Below, one piece after another: positions 1 through 8,618 of a stretch of DNA of 64,000 nucleotides; the first letter of the stretch is position 1, and each line of letters begins with the position of its first letter. This stretch comes from [Clostridium] viride DSM 6836 (lineage in GTDB: Bacteria; Bacillota; Clostridia; Oscillospirales; Oscillospiraceae). The position numbers and the translations under genes were made by a program. The DNA lies in contig KK211198.1 in assembly GCA_000620945.1 (NCBI GenBank), forward strand, positions 186,001-250,000. Reading direction: 5' to 3'. Under the pieces are notes generated by a model, which had not been told where the DNA came from, did not search any database, and was given only the letters and a program-made list of their open reading frames with translations.

Positions 1-397
1 TGAGAAGCGGATCGCCAAGTTCGTCATTTTTATAAGAAAACTCCAGGGTTGGCTCGTCAAACACGGTGCCTTCGGCAACGCCATAACGAGCAGAAAAGCT
101 ACCCGCAGCCAGATTGCGAACAATGACTTCTAAGGGAACAATGCTCACTTTTTTTACTAAGGTATCGCGTTCGGAAAGCTCCTCAATAAAATGCGTGGGC
201 ACACCCTTGCGTTCGAGCAGCTGCATCATCAGGTTAGACATTTGATTGTTAATCACGCCTTTTCCCTCAATGGTGCCCTTCTTTAAGCCATTAAACGCAG
301 TCGCATCATCCTTGTAGGAAACGATATATTGGTCGGGATGTTCCGTTTCATATACCCGCTTCGCTTTTCCTTCGTAGAGCATGCTTTTCTTTTCCAT
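1..397 (-). CDS. purC: SAICAR synthetase PurC, N-terminal part (cut by window edge)
   Basis: This is phosphoribosylaminoimidazole-succinocarboxamide synthase, which joins aspartate to CAIR with ATP in de novo purine synthesis in the cytosol. Only about 132 codons are present; the gene runs off the left edge. The reading begins [17 protein letters not shown], followed by the ATP-site stretch KDDATAFNG and by [14 protein letters not shown], all hallmarks of PurC. The ATG at 397 follows an AAGGAAG ribosome binding site eight bases upstream. It is divergent from glnA. The family is about 235 residues, so a little under half is missing from view. Confidence 0.95.
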   Translation of the reverse strand, partial: MEKKSMLYEGKAKRVYETEHPDQYIVSYKDDATAFNGLKKGTIEGKGVINNQMSNLMMQLLERKGVPTHFIEELSERDTLVKKVSIVPLEVIVRNLAAGSFSARYGVAEGTVFDEPTLEFSYKNDELGDPLL

Positions 398-744
398 CTG
401 ACGCACTTCCTTTTTGGGGCAGATACCCCTGAGTATTAAGTTTTAATCATTTTCCCACAAAATGAAAGATTTTGCAATGCTTCATTGCACATTTCACAGG
501 ATGACTTTTTCTGCTCATACTACTAATATATGTCATTTGTCAAAAGTGGATCGAAATCATTGCCTTTTTCCCAACAAATTGCAAGAAAATGCTCGTGTCG
601 ATGGAATTTCCTTTCGTTTTGGTTGACATGGATAGGATTCGATTTTATAATCTAACGAATAGACAAATGGTCAAATGAGTGCTCGGAATGGATCGCTCCT
701 TTGCCCTGTTTTTATGAATTTAGGTCCGAAAGGGGATGCCGTCA
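398..744. other. Divergent purC/glnA intergenic region
   Basis: This 347-base spacer holds the strong glnA promoter on the + strand (listed separately). On the - strand there is a weaker candidate purC promoter: TTGACA at 538-543 with a poor -10 (GTATGA at 515-520, 17-base spacer, or TAGTAT at 517-522 with 15). A short GGGGCAGATACCCC dyad lies at about 416-429, just upstream of the purC ribosome binding site. I see no purine riboswitch core and no GlnR/TnrA-type box. No coding signal was found. Confidence 0.4.
623..651 (+). promoter_or_regulatory. Consensus sigma-A promoter of glnA
   Basis: TTGACA (623-628) and TATAAT (646-651) are separated by exactly 17 bases, a perfect housekeeping promoter match. 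The start would fall near 658, leaving a leader of about 85 bases before glnA. The leader contains only a weak five-pair stem, so no attenuator is obvious. Confidence 0.85.
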
Positions 745-2079
745 ATGAGCAAATACTCAAAAGAAGATGTCATTCGCATGGTAAGCGAACAAAATGTGAA
801 TTTCATTCGGATGCAATTTACTGACATTTTCGGTCAAATGAAGAACCTCGCCATCACCAGCTCCCAGATGGAAAAAGCCCTCAGCAACAAGCTCACCATT
901 GACGGAAGCTCCATTGAAGGCTTCACTCGCATTCATGAGTCCGACCAATACCTATATCCCGATCTTGATAGCTTTTCTCCCGTTTCCTGGAGTACAGGAC
1001 ACGGAAAGGTTGCACGCATGTTCTGCGATGTTTACAATCCGGACGGTTCTCCCTTTGTGGGCGATCCTCGCTACGTATTAAAACAAACCTTACAGCGAGC
1101 AAAGGAAAAAGGCTTTACGTTTAATGTCGGCCCGGAATGTGAATTTTTCCTGTTTAACTTGGATAAGGACGGAGCCCCCACAACCGACACCAGAGATGAG
1201 GCAGGCTATTTCGACCTAGGCCCCACCGATCACGGTGAAGCCACGCGCCGCGAGGTTTGCCTCGCCCTCGAGGATTTGGGCTTTGAAATCGAAGCTTCTC
1301 ACCACGAATGCGCCCCTGGTCAACATGAGATTGATTTCAAGTATGCAGATGCTCTGAAATCTGCCGATAACATTATGACCTTTAAGCAGACGGTCAAAGC
1401 GATCGCACACCGAAATGGCATGCATGCAACCTTTATGCCAAAGCCCATTTACGGCGTCAGCGGTTCCGGTATGCACACCAACATGTCTCTTTTCGATGAG
1501 CAGGGAAACAATGTATTCTATGATCCCCAGGATGAGCGAAAGCTTTCACGCAAGGCTTACAATTTCATTGCCGGTCTTTTGACGCATATGAAGGCAATCA
1601 CCGCCATTACCAATCCCTTGGTCAACTCTTACAAGCGTCTGGTGCCCGGCTATGAAGCTCCTTGCTATTTGGCTTGGTCGGCTTCCAATCGAAGTGCACT
1701 CATCCGCATCCCTGCTGCTCGCGGACAGAGCACACGCGTGGAATTGCGCTCCCCCGATCCTTCCTGCAATCCCTATCTTTCCTTGGCGGTCTGCTTAGCC
1801 GCTGGTCTGGACGGCATTGAGCGTGATTTGATGCCCCCTGCAGAGATTACGGAAAATATTTATGACATGAACGAAGAGAGCCGCGAAAAGCATGGCATTG
1901 AAGATTTGCCCAATTCCTTAAAGAATGCACTGAAAGAACTGAAGAAAGATCCGCTGATCATTGACACCCTCGGTGCTCACGTCTTTTCTCAGTATGTGGC
2001 AGGCAAAGAAAAGGAATGGGAAGAATACTGCACCCGCGTCAGCAGCTGGGAAGTTGCGAACTATTTGGTGAAGTACTAA
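745..2079 (+). CDS. glnA: Glutamine synthetase type I
   Basis: Glutamine synthetase makes glutamine from glutamate, ammonia and ATP and is the main entry point for ammonia assimilation. The product of 444 residues has the usual GSI length. Family landmarks are GSSIEGF, the metal-site PECEFFLF, HEIDFKYADAL, the ATP-loop region KPIYGVSGSGMHTNMSL and RIPAARG. The stretch ENIYDMNEESR replaces the NLYDLP adenylylation motif, as expected for the GSI-alpha forms of Firmicutes that are not adenylylated. An ATG at 736 exists in frame, but the AAAGGGG ribosome binding site touches it; the ATG at 745 (MSKYSKED) has proper spacing and is preferred. The gene is alone in its transcription unit, with a near-perfect promoter and a terminator after it. 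Confidence 0.97.
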   Translation: MSKYSKEDVIRMVSEQNVNFIRMQFTDIFGQMKNLAITSSQMEKALSNKLTIDGSSIEGFTRIHESDQYLYPDLDSFSPVSWSTGHGKVARMFCDVYNPDGSPFVGDPRYVLKQTLQRAKEKGFTFNVGPECEFFLFNLDKDGAPTTDTRDEAGYFDLGPTDHGEATRREVCLALEDLGFEIEASHHECAPGQHEIDFKYADALKSADNIMTFKQTVKAIAHRNGMHATFMPKPIYGVSGSGMHTNMSLFDEQGNNVFYDPQDERKLSRKAYNFIAGLLTHMKAITAITNPLVNSYKRLVPGYEAPCYLAWSASNRSALIRIPAARGQSTRVELRSPDPSCNPYLSLAVCLAAGLDGIERDLMPPAEITENIYDMNEESREKHGIEDLPNSLKNALKELKKDPLIIDTLGAHVFSQYVAGKEKEWEEYCTRVSSWEVANYLVKY

Positions 2080-2101
2080 TTCCCTCGTCGTTGCACAAAA
2101 A

Positions 2102-2131
2102 ACGAGCTGGATTCTACGGAATCCAGCTCGT
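2102..2131. terminator. Bidirectional terminator between glnA and degV
   Basis: A perfect 13-pair stem, ACGAGCTGGATTC with its complement around a TACG loop, sits between the two converging genes. The A-run at 2097-2101 gives a good U-run on the - strand, so it is strongest as the degV terminator; on the + side the tail is weaker (TATCTTATT). Confidence 0.85.
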
Positions 2132-2134
2132 ATC

Positions 2135-2983
2135 TTATTCTGCAATATAGGCAAGACCTACGCAACCTCGGCCTCCATACGTGCCAATCGTCGCTCCTAC
2201 CTCACAACAAATCCAAGATGTCAATTTTAACGGGGTTTTCATTGCCGCTATGGCTTTATCTCTGAGCTCCGGTGCAGCGGAATGTCCAATGACCACACCA
2301 TAATTCAAGTTTGGAAGGTTCTTCTTTGCTTCTTGCAGCATGTGATCTATGGCAGAGGCCATTCCCCTTGCCTTTCCCACAGGATGTATGGTTCCGTCGA
2401 TGATTGAAACAATCGGCTTAATGCCAAGCATTTCTCCCACAATGGCACTGGTGGCTGAAATTCGACCACCCTTTCGCAAATACTTCAAGGTATTCACCGC
2501 AGCAAAAAAGCGAACTTTTTGAATGAGTGGCTGCATCAGATTTGCAATGTCTGCCGCGCTGTGTCCAGCATCTCGAAACCGCACAGCTTCCGAAACCAGC
2601 AGGCCTAAGCTAAGCGAAGCGCTGCGAGAGTCAATGACAAAGACCTTATCTTCCGGGAAGTTCTCCTTCGCGATGCAGGCGGAATGATAGGTCCCGCTGA
2701 TGTCACTGGAAATGAAAAGGCCAAAGACCTCATCCCCTGCCGCAACAAATGGTTCAAAGGCTTGCACAAATTCCCCCGGCGGCACCATGGAGGTGCTGGG
2801 TAATTGGGCAGAGGCCTCAAGTTTTTCATAAAACTGCTCCTTTGTGATATCGACTCCATCTTGATAGCTGACATCCTCAAAATGCACGGTTAAGGGCACC
2901 ACGGTCACTCCGAGGCGTGCGATATCTTCTGGCAGTAGGTCACAGGTGCTGTCTGTGATAATCTGAACGGCGATGATTTTCAC
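2135..2983 (-). CDS. DegV family fatty-acid-binding protein (FakB-like)
   Basis: DegV/FakB proteins bind a single fatty acid and, with the kinase FakA, present it for phosphorylation and membrane lipid synthesis. The 282-residue product has the family layout: IITDSTCDL near the N-terminus, TSMVPPGEF, SSDISGTYHSA, the SRSASLSLG loop, LKYLRKGGRIS and IKPIVSI, and a C-terminal GATIGTYGGRGCVG segment with the GP/GG loop that caps the lipid. The start is a GTG at 2983 whose ribosome binding site is poor; GAGGTG overlaps the start codon, so the exact N-terminus is uncertain. No fakA neighbour is seen here. The lipid specificity cannot be read from sequence. Confidence 0.9.
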   Translation of the reverse strand: MKIIAVQIITDSTCDLLPEDIARLGVTVVPLTVHFEDVSYQDGVDITKEQFYEKLEASAQLPSTSMVPPGEFVQAFEPFVAAGDEVFGLFISSDISGTYHSACIAKENFPEDKVFVIDSRSASLSLGLLVSEAVRFRDAGHSAADIANLMQPLIQKVRFFAAVNTLKYLRKGGRISATSAIVGEMLGIKPIVSIIDGTIHPVGKARGMASAIDHMLQEAKKNLPNLNYGVVIGHSAAPELRDKAIAAMKTPLKLTSWICCEVGATIGTYGGRGCVGLAYIAE

Positions 2984-3086
2984 CTCATTTTTAATTTTCC
3001 ACTATTATCCCACAAAATAATATAGAATACAAGGAGCAAAAGAAATTTTTCAGAAACGGAATCTGGAAAGTTTTTTGAGAAATAAC

Positions 3087-3115
3087 TTGCATCAAAATAA
3101 AAAGCGTGGTATATT
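3087..3115 (+). promoter_or_regulatory. Promoter of the rimP-nusA-infB operon
   Basis: TTGCAT (3087-3092) and TATATT (3110-3115) with a 17-base spacer lie upstream of an attenuator-like hairpin and rimP. The start would be near 3122. Confidence 0.7.
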
Positions 3116-3142
3116 ATTAATGTAGTAAGAAGAGGTTTTCTG

Positions 3143-3171
3143 AGAGTGGGGTTAGCCCCGCTCTTTCTTTT
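3143..3171 (+). terminator. Attenuator hairpin in the rimP leader
   Basis: A nine-pair stem (AGAGTGGGG with CCCCGCTCT, one G-U pair, four-base loop) is followed by TTTCTTTT. This is a complete intrinsic terminator about 20 bases after the predicted start and about 60 bases before rimP. Comparable leader hairpins precede the rimP (ylxS) operon in other Firmicutes. That suggests early termination or feedback by NusA, but this is inference. Confidence 0.75.
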
Positions 3172-3230
3172 ATGCAGAAAGAACTGTTGTGAAACGGGAA
3201 AGGATCCCCCTCACAAGGAAGGAGTGTTCC

Positions 3231-3686
3231 ATGTCTAAGGTCACTGAAATGACCGCAAAGCTTGCAGAGCCGGTGGTTGCCGCACAAGGCTGCACGCTGT
3301 GGGATGTCGAATATGTGAAAGAGGCCGGAAGCTATTATCTTCGTGTCTATATTGATAAGGTGAACGGAGTTTCAATTGATGACTGTGAAGCCGTCAGTCG
3401 TACCCTTTCCGATCTATTGGATGAAGCCGATCCGATTCAAGATCCCTACACCTTTGAAGTTTCCTCGGCGGGAGCGGATCGTGCCCTGAAAAAGCCAGAG
3501 CATTTTGCAGCCTTTCTAGGCGAAATGGTAGATGTGCGTCTCTATAAAGCACAAAATGGAGCGAAGGCACATACCGGTATCCTGCAAGGATATCAGGATG
3601 GTGATGTCTCCCTTCTCATCGGACAGGAGACCATACAATTCTCAAAGCAAGATGTGGCTCAGGTTCGTCTACACGTGAGCTTTTAA
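3231..3686 (+). CDS. rimP: Ribosome maturation factor RimP
   Basis: RimP assists late assembly of the 30S ribosomal subunit. The 151-residue product shows the family pattern: an N-terminal alpha/beta domain with GCTLWDVEYVKEAGSYYLRVYID and VSIDDCEAVSRTLS, then YTFEVSSAGADRALKKPEHF, and a C-terminal SH3-like domain. A longer reading from a GTG at 3189 is possible, but the AAGGAAGGAG site directly before the ATG at 3231 fixes that start. It is the first gene of the operon that continues into nusA 17 bases later. Confidence 0.95.
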   Translation: MSKVTEMTAKLAEPVVAAQGCTLWDVEYVKEAGSYYLRVYIDKVNGVSIDDCEAVSRTLSDLLDEADPIQDPYTFEVSSAGADRALKKPEHFAAFLGEMVDVRLYKAQNGAKAHTGILQGYQDGDVSLLIGQETIQFSKQDVAQVRLHVSF

Positions 3687-3703
3687 TAAAGGAGTAACTG
3701 GTC

Positions 3704-4900
3704 ATGGCTAAAAAAGCTTCCAAAGTAACCAAAAGCAATGAGTTGGACGGAAAAGAGTTTTTCGCCGCAATTTCAATGATCGAGAAAGAAAAGGGCATTC
3801 CCAAGTCCTATATGATCGATAAAATTACACAGGCACTCGTATCGGCCTATAAGCGCGATCATGAAGGCGTAAACGATAATATCTTTGTGGATACCAACGA
3901 AGTCACCGGCGATGTGCGTATGTTCCTGAAGAAAGACGTTGTGGAAACCGTGGATAATCCCGCAACGGAGATTTCGTTGGAGGAAGCCCGCCGCACCCTT
4001 CCTTCCGCACACATCGGGGATGTCATCCGCATGGAAATCAAACCCCGTAACTTTGGGCGAATTGCTGCCCAGACCGCCCGTCAGGTTATCATTCAGGGCA
4101 TGCGCGAAGCAGAGCACAGCATGGTGTACAACGAATTCACCTCGAAAGAGCACGAAATGCTGGTGGGCACGGTCATACGGGTTGACCCTCGCACGGGAGC
4201 TGTTTCCATTCGCATTGGCAGCGGTTCTGAAGTTGTGGACTCCTATCTTGCCGTCTCTGAACAGGTGCGCGGTGAGGTCATTCGCGAAGGCGATCGTCTG
4301 AAGGTGTATGTGGTTGAGGTGCGTCGCACCAATCGCGGCCCGCAGATTCTCATTTCTCGCACCCATCCCGGACTGGTGAAGCGCTTGTTTGAGTTAGAAG
4401 TACCGGAAATTTACGATGGTACGGTGGAAATCCGGTCCATCGCCCGAGAAGCCGGAAGCCGCGCCAAGCTGGCGGTTTGGTCCTCGGATGAAAACGTGGA
4501 TCCCATCGGCGCCTGTGTTGGCCCCAAAGGATCTCGTGTTAACAACGTGGTGGAAGAGCTTCGCAATGAGAAGATTGACATCATCAAGTACAGCGACGAC
4601 CCCGCTGAATACGTAGCTGCTGCCCTCTCTCCTGCTGAGGTCATCTCCGTGAAGACAATGGATGGGGAAAAGAGCTGTCAAGTAGTGGTACCCGATCATC
4701 AACTTTCCTTGGCCATCGGCAAAGAAGGACAAAATGCACGCCTGGCTGCCAAGCTGACCGGATATAAAATTGATATTAAGCCAGAATCGGCTGCTGTGGA
4801 TTTTGAAAAAACCGAAGCTTTATCCGAAGATGCCATGCCTTTGGACGACGATTCCTTTGAGGAACCCACCTTAGCCATTGAGTCGGAAGACTTGGAGTAA
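3704..4900 (+). CDS. nusA: Transcription elongation/termination factor NusA
   Basis: NusA binds RNA polymerase and nascent RNA and governs pausing, intrinsic termination and antitermination. The 398 residues follow the usual order: N-terminal polymerase-binding domain (about 1-130), S1 domain (about 145-215, GTVIRVDPRTGAVSIRIG), then two KH domains (ACVGPKGSRVNNVVEELRNE and LAIGKEGQNARLAAKLTGYK), ending in an acidic tail. The proteobacterial C-terminal AR repeats are absent, as normal in Firmicutes. AAAGGAG precedes the ATG. A basic N-terminal extension of about 18 residues (MAKKASKVTKSNELDGK) comes before the conserved start of the domain. Confidence 0.97.
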   Translation: MAKKASKVTKSNELDGKEFFAAISMIEKEKGIPKSYMIDKITQALVSAYKRDHEGVNDNIFVDTNEVTGDVRMFLKKDVVETVDNPATEISLEEARRTLPSAHIGDVIRMEIKPRNFGRIAAQTARQVIIQGMREAEHSMVYNEFTSKEHEMLVGTVIRVDPRTGAVSIRIGSGSEVVDSYLAVSEQVRGEVIREGDRLKVYVVEVRRTNRGPQILISRTHPGLVKRLFELEVPEIYDGTVEIRSIAREAGSRAKLAVWSSDENVDPIGACVGPKGSRVNNVVEELRNEKIDIIKYSDDPAEYVAAALSPAEVISVKTMDGEKSCQVVVPDHQLSLAIGKEGQNARLAAKLTGYKIDIKPESAAVDFEKTEALSEDAMPLDDDSFEEPTLAIESEDLE

Positions 4901-4932
4901 GTAAGTACCATCGTTTGATAGGAGGTGCCAAC

Positions 4933-5208
4933 GTGCCCAAGAAAATACCGCAGCGCCAATGTTTGGGTTGTCGGGAAATGAAAGCAAAACGGGAGCTAAT
5001 CCGGGTGGTTCGTTCTCCGGAAGGAGACATTAGTCTGGATTTTCACGGTAAAAAGCCGGGTCGCGGCGCCTACCTTTGTCCCGATGCCCAATGTTTAAAA
5101 CGCATTCGTAAATCAAAAGCCTTGGAGCGCGCCTTTTCCCTGCCCATTCCAAACGAGGTCTATGATGCATTGGAAGCTCAAATGGAAGGGGGCGATTCGA
5201 GTGGATAA
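4933..5208 (+). CDS. rnpM: YlxR family RNA-binding protein (RnpM)
   Basis: This small basic protein of 91 residues belongs to the YlxR family, a standard member of the nusA-infB operon. Recent work names it RnpM because it binds RNase P RNA and modulates the enzyme. The signature CLGCREMKAKRELIRVVR and the GRGAYLCPDAQC strand are present, with cysteines at the expected turns. An in-frame ATG lies at 4915, but the AGGAGG site falls inside that extension, so the GTG at 4933 (PKKIPQRQC) is the start. It overlaps the next gene by eight bases. Confidence 0.9.
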   Translation: MPKKIPQRQCLGCREMKAKRELIRVVRSPEGDISLDFHGKKPGRGAYLCPDAQCLKRIRKSKALERAFSLPIPNEVYDALEAQMEGGDSSG

Positions 5209-5659
5209 CATTTCAGCTTTTTTGGGACTAATCAAGAAAGCTGGTAAGCTGGAAGTGGGAGAAGAACCTGTCGGGGCTGCCTGTCGTTCTAAAAAAGCCT
5301 CCCTGGTCATGCTTGCCAGCGATACAGCTCCCAATTCCGTTCGCCGTGCAACGCACTTTGCCGAGGCAGGAGAAATTTTGATTCTTCCTGCTCCTTTGGA
5401 TAAAGTTCAAATGGGACTTGCGATTGGCAGACCTCCCTGTGCCATGCTGGCGGTCACGGATATTGGCTTTGCCGCTGCCATGGCAAAGAAGCTGTATGCC
5501 TTAAACCCTGATTTAGATCCTGCCCTGTTGGAGTGTTTGGAACGAAAGTCACAGAAAGCGATGCAGCGTCGCAAAGAAAAAAGAGCCCATGAAAGAAACC
5601 TTCTTCGTGGGAAAGCATCCAATAGAAACCTGACCAGCGAAACCAAACGGAAGAAGTAA
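5201..5659 (+). CDS. YlxQ-type L7Ae family ribosomal/k-turn-binding protein
   Basis: This protein of 152 residues has an L7Ae/L30e fold (about residues 3-100: ISAFLGLIKKAGKLEVGEEP, ASLVMLASDTAPNSVR, LGIGRP-like loop AIGRPPCAMLAVTD). Such proteins bind kink-turns in RNA. The last 40 residues are strongly basic (KAMQRRKEKRAHERN onward), a probable extra RNA-binding tail. The start is a GTG at 5201 preceded by GGAAGGGGG; longer readings upstream overlap rnpM and lack family similarity. It lies between rnpM and infB as in other Firmicutes, where the homologue is called ylxQ or rplGA. Confidence 0.88.
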   Translation: MDNISAFLGLIKKAGKLEVGEEPVGAACRSKKASLVMLASDTAPNSVRRATHFAEAGEILILPAPLDKVQMGLAIGRPPCAMLAVTDIGFAAAMAKKLYALNPDLDPALLECLERKSQKAMQRRKEKRAHERNLLRGKASNRNLTSETKRKK

Positions 5660-5719
5660 TTGCATACCTCAGCGCATGAGAGTTTCCTTGCGCTGATCGT
5701 TCATACGGAGGTGGCTTAT

Positions 5720-8125
5720 TTGAGTTTAATGAAATATCGTGTCCATGAAGTAGCCAAGGACTTTGGGTTGCAGACGAAGGATATCGCCCAGATCCTGACC
5801 ACATATACTTCCACACCCAAAAACCATATGCAGGTATTAGAAGATCGAGATCTTTCTGCGATCTTTGAATACCTGACACAGCACAACCAGGTCGACAGCT
5901 TAGAGTCGATTTACGCCGAGGGCAATGCCGCAAAGCCGGCACCTGCACCGAGCAAGCCCCAGGATAAACCCCCTGTGCGTCCGGCACAAAGGCCGGCACA
6001 GTTTGAGCAGCGTTCTCCTGCGAACCAGGATCGTCCGAATCAAGGTGGGAATAAATTCCCCCCAAGAAATGATCGTGACAAGAGACCTGCCCCTGCACCC
6101 CAAGCGAATGCAGCAGCAAATGCGGCGGCCAATGCAGGCTCCCGTGTCCCCGAGAAGAAGATTGTGGATACCCGTAAGGCTGGTAACGTGAACTTAGAAC
6201 GTTACGATGAACGTCTGGAAAACTTAGCGCCTGACCGTGCCGATAAGATGCAAGTTGGTAAGCAAAAAATCCAGAACAAGAACAACCAGCGCAAGAATGC
6301 AACCTTTAGCAATAAACGTAAGCAAGAGGAGCAGGAAAAGATCCGCCGTCTCCAGTTGGAAATTGCGAAAAAGACTCCTCTTACCGTAAAGATCCCGGAT
6401 GAAATCAGCGTTGGGGAATTGGCATCCCGCATGAAGAAGACGGGTGCCGATGTGGTGAAGCAGCTCATGAAGATGGGTATTATGGCTTCCCTGCCTGAGA
6501 TCATTGACCATGATACCGCTGCATTGGTGGCAATGGAGCTTGGTTGTAAGGTCGAACGTGAAGTTGTGGTAACCATTGAGGAACGCCTCATTGACACCGC
6601 GGAAGACAAAGAGGAAGACCTTGTCCCCCGCGCTCCCGTTGTGGTGGTCATGGGTCACGTTGACCATGGTAAAACCTCCCTCCTGGATAAAATCCGTAGC
6701 GCCAACGTGGTCGAAGGCGAGGCCGGCGGCATTACGCAGCACATTGGTGCTTACCAGGTTGAGATCAATGGCTCCCCCATCACCTTCTTGGATACCCCTG
6801 GCCATGAGGCATTTACCGCCATGCGTGCTCGAGGTGCCATGGTCACCGATATCGCCATCTTAGTGGTGGCTGCGGACGATGGCATCATGCCTCAGACCAT
6901 TGAATCCATTAACCACGCCAGAGCGGCGGAAATCCCCATCATTGTTGCCATCAACAAGATGGATAAGCCAACCGCCAATCCGGATCGCATTAAGCAACAG
7001 CTCACTGAATATAACCTCATTTCTGAGGACTGGGGTGGCGACACCATCCTTTGCCCCATTTCAGCCAAAACGGGCGATGGTATTCCACACCTCTTGGAAA
7101 TGGTGGCTCTCACCGCTGAGATGCAAGAGCTGCGTGCCAATCCCAAGCGTTCGGCACATGGTGTTGTCATTGAAGCTCGTCTGGACAAGGGACGTGGCCC
7201 GGTTGCCACACTTCTGGTTCAGAAGGGCACCCTGAATCAGGGCGATGTCATCATTGCCGGAACCGCTGTTGGCCGTGTTCGTGCCATGAACGACGCAAGA
7301 GGCAACAAGATCATGACCGCCGGCCCCTCCGTCCCTGTGGAGATCATCGGTATGGCAGAGGTTCCCGGTGCTGGCGACGAGTTCCATGCGGTTGCCGATG
7401 AGCGTATGGCTCGTGAACTGGCCGAACAGCGCAAGCACGAAAACAAAATGTCCGGTACCGAAGGAACACAAAAGGTCACCCTGGAAGATCTCTTCTCCCA
7501 GATTCAGTTGGGCGAACTGAAGGATCTCAATATCATCGTCAAAGCCGATGTGCAGGGTTCTGCCGAGGCCTTACGTGCTTCCTTAGAAAAGCTCACCAAT
7601 GAAGAAGTCCGTCTGCGCGTCATTCACTGTGCCGTGGGTGCCATCAACGAGTCTGATGTCATGCTCGCTTCGACTTCAAACGCGATCATCGTTGGCTTCA
7701 ATGTCCGCCCGGATACCAATGCCAGAGATTCGGCCCTTCGTATGAACGTCGACATGCGGATGTACCGCGTGATCTACGACTGCATCGATGAAATGGAAGC
7801 TGCCATGAAGGGTATGCTTGCTCCGAAGTTCAAGGAAGTTGCCTTAGGCCGCGTTGAGGTTCGTGAAGTATATAAGATTACGGGCGCAGGCATTATTGCC
7901 GGCTGCTACGTCACTGAGGGCAAGGTTACCCGTGGAGCGCAGCTCCGTTTGGTACGCGATGGCATCGTCGTGCACGAAGGCGCCATTGGTTCCCTACGTC
8001 GTTTCAAAGATGATGTTAAGGAAGTTGCCCATGGCTATGAGTGCGGCATCAGCATTGATAAGTATAGCGATCTGAAAGTGGGCGACGTCATCGAAGCCTT
8101 TATCATGGAGCAGATTCAGGTCTAA
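5720..8125 (+). CDS. infB: Translation initiation factor IF-2
   Basis: IF-2 is the GTPase that brings initiator fMet-tRNA to the 30S subunit and promotes subunit joining. The 801-residue product has an N-terminal IF2-N domain (about 1-60), a low-complexity linker rich in proline, alanine and lysine (about 75-210), a second IF2-N domain, the G domain with GHVDHGKT at about residue 311, DTPGHE and NKMD, then domains II, III and IV. GGAGGTG at 5707-5713 has six bases to a TTG at 5720 and fifteen to the ATG at 5729, so TTG is the likelier start. It follows ylxQ by 60 bases. Confidence 0.96.
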   Translation: MSLMKYRVHEVAKDFGLQTKDIAQILTTYTSTPKNHMQVLEDRDLSAIFEYLTQHNQVDSLESIYAEGNAAKPAPAPSKPQDKPPVRPAQRPAQFEQRSPANQDRPNQGGNKFPPRNDRDKRPAPAPQANAAANAAANAGSRVPEKKIVDTRKAGNVNLERYDERLENLAPDRADKMQVGKQKIQNKNNQRKNATFSNKRKQEEQEKIRRLQLEIAKKTPLTVKIPDEISVGELASRMKKTGADVVKQLMKMGIMASLPEIIDHDTAALVAMELGCKVEREVVVTIEERLIDTAEDKEEDLVPRAPVVVVMGHVDHGKTSLLDKIRSANVVEGEAGGITQHIGAYQVEINGSPITFLDTPGHEAFTAMRARGAMVTDIAILVVAADDGIMPQTIESINHARAAEIPIIVAINKMDKPTANPDRIKQQLTEYNLISEDWGGDTILCPISAKTGDGIPHLLEMVALTAEMQELRANPKRSAHGVVIEARLDKGRGPVATLLVQKGTLNQGDVIIAGTAVGRVRAMNDARGNKIMTAGPSVPVEIIGMAEVPGAGDEFHAVADERMARELAEQRKHENKMSGTEGTQKVTLEDLFSQIQLGELKDLNIIVKADVQGSAEALRASLEKLTNEEVRLRVIHCAVGAINESDVMLASTSNAIIVGFNVRPDTNARDSALRMNVDMRMYRVIYDCIDEMEAAMKGMLAPKFKEVALGRVEVREVYKITGAGIIAGCYVTEGKVTRGAQLRLVRDGIVVHEGAIGSLRRFKDDVKEVAHGYECGISIDKYSDLKVGDVIEAFIMEQIQV

Positions 8126-8169
8126 CTCTGAACGCATGCGTCTTTCCACATCTGTGTAACGGATCTTTC

Positions 8170-8202
8170 AACCGGAGACGCCCCACGGTGTCTCCGGTTT
8201 TT
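8170..8202 (+). terminator. Intrinsic terminator after infB
   Basis: The ten-pair stem AACCGGAGAC/GTCTCCGGTT around a GCCCCACGGT-containing loop is followed by TTTTT. It lies 45 bases after infB and 62 before rbfA, inside what is usually one operon. It probably gives partial termination, lowering rbfA-ribF expression relative to nusA-infB. Confidence 0.85.
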
Positions 8203-8264
8203 CCCAACCACCAACCTTGATCAAAGTGTTACTCCCGAAACTGCGGGAGCTACAGGAGGATACT

Positions 8265-8606
8265 ATGGCAAATAATCGTATTGGTCGCATCAATGAAGAA
8301 ATCCAGCGTGAACTGGCAAATTTGTTACGCACGTTAAAGGATCCTCGTGTTCAAGTCCTGGTTTCCATTACCGCCGTGGAAACCACTCCAGATTTACGGT
8401 TTGCCAAGATTTATATTAGTGTTTTGGATCAGAGTGATGTACAAGAGGTCATCCGAGGACTCAAATCTTCTTCCGGTTACCTTCGTCGAGAACTCAGCCA
8501 GGCACTCTCCCTGCGCTACACCCCGGAGCTGATCTTTTGCGCAGATGATTCCATTAATAAGGGTACGCATATTCTAAAGCTACTGAATGATTTAGAGAAG
8601 CAATAA
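8265..8606 (+). CDS. rbfA: 30S ribosome-binding factor RbfA
   Basis: RbfA is a KH-fold protein needed for 16S rRNA 5' end maturation and cold adaptation. The 113 residues carry the family pattern RIGRINEEIQRELANLL, DPRVQVLVSITAVETTPDLRFAKIYISVL and the C-terminal LRRELSQALSLRYTPELIF. The ATG at 8265 has a perfect AGGAGG upstream. Longer readings begin in the spacer and lack a binding site. Position after infB and before nrnA is the classic order. Confidence 0.96.
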   Translation: MANNRIGRINEEIQRELANLLRTLKDPRVQVLVSITAVETTPDLRFAKIYISVLDQSDVQEVIRGLKSSSGYLRRELSQALSLRYTPELIFCADDSINKGTHILKLLNDLEKQ

Positions 8607-8618
8607 GGGGGCATCTTC

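Noticed and set aside
5454..6302. A 282-codon open frame on the - strand across ylxQ and infB
   Set aside because: It is a shadow of the low-complexity IF-2 linker and lacks any start signal or family similarity.
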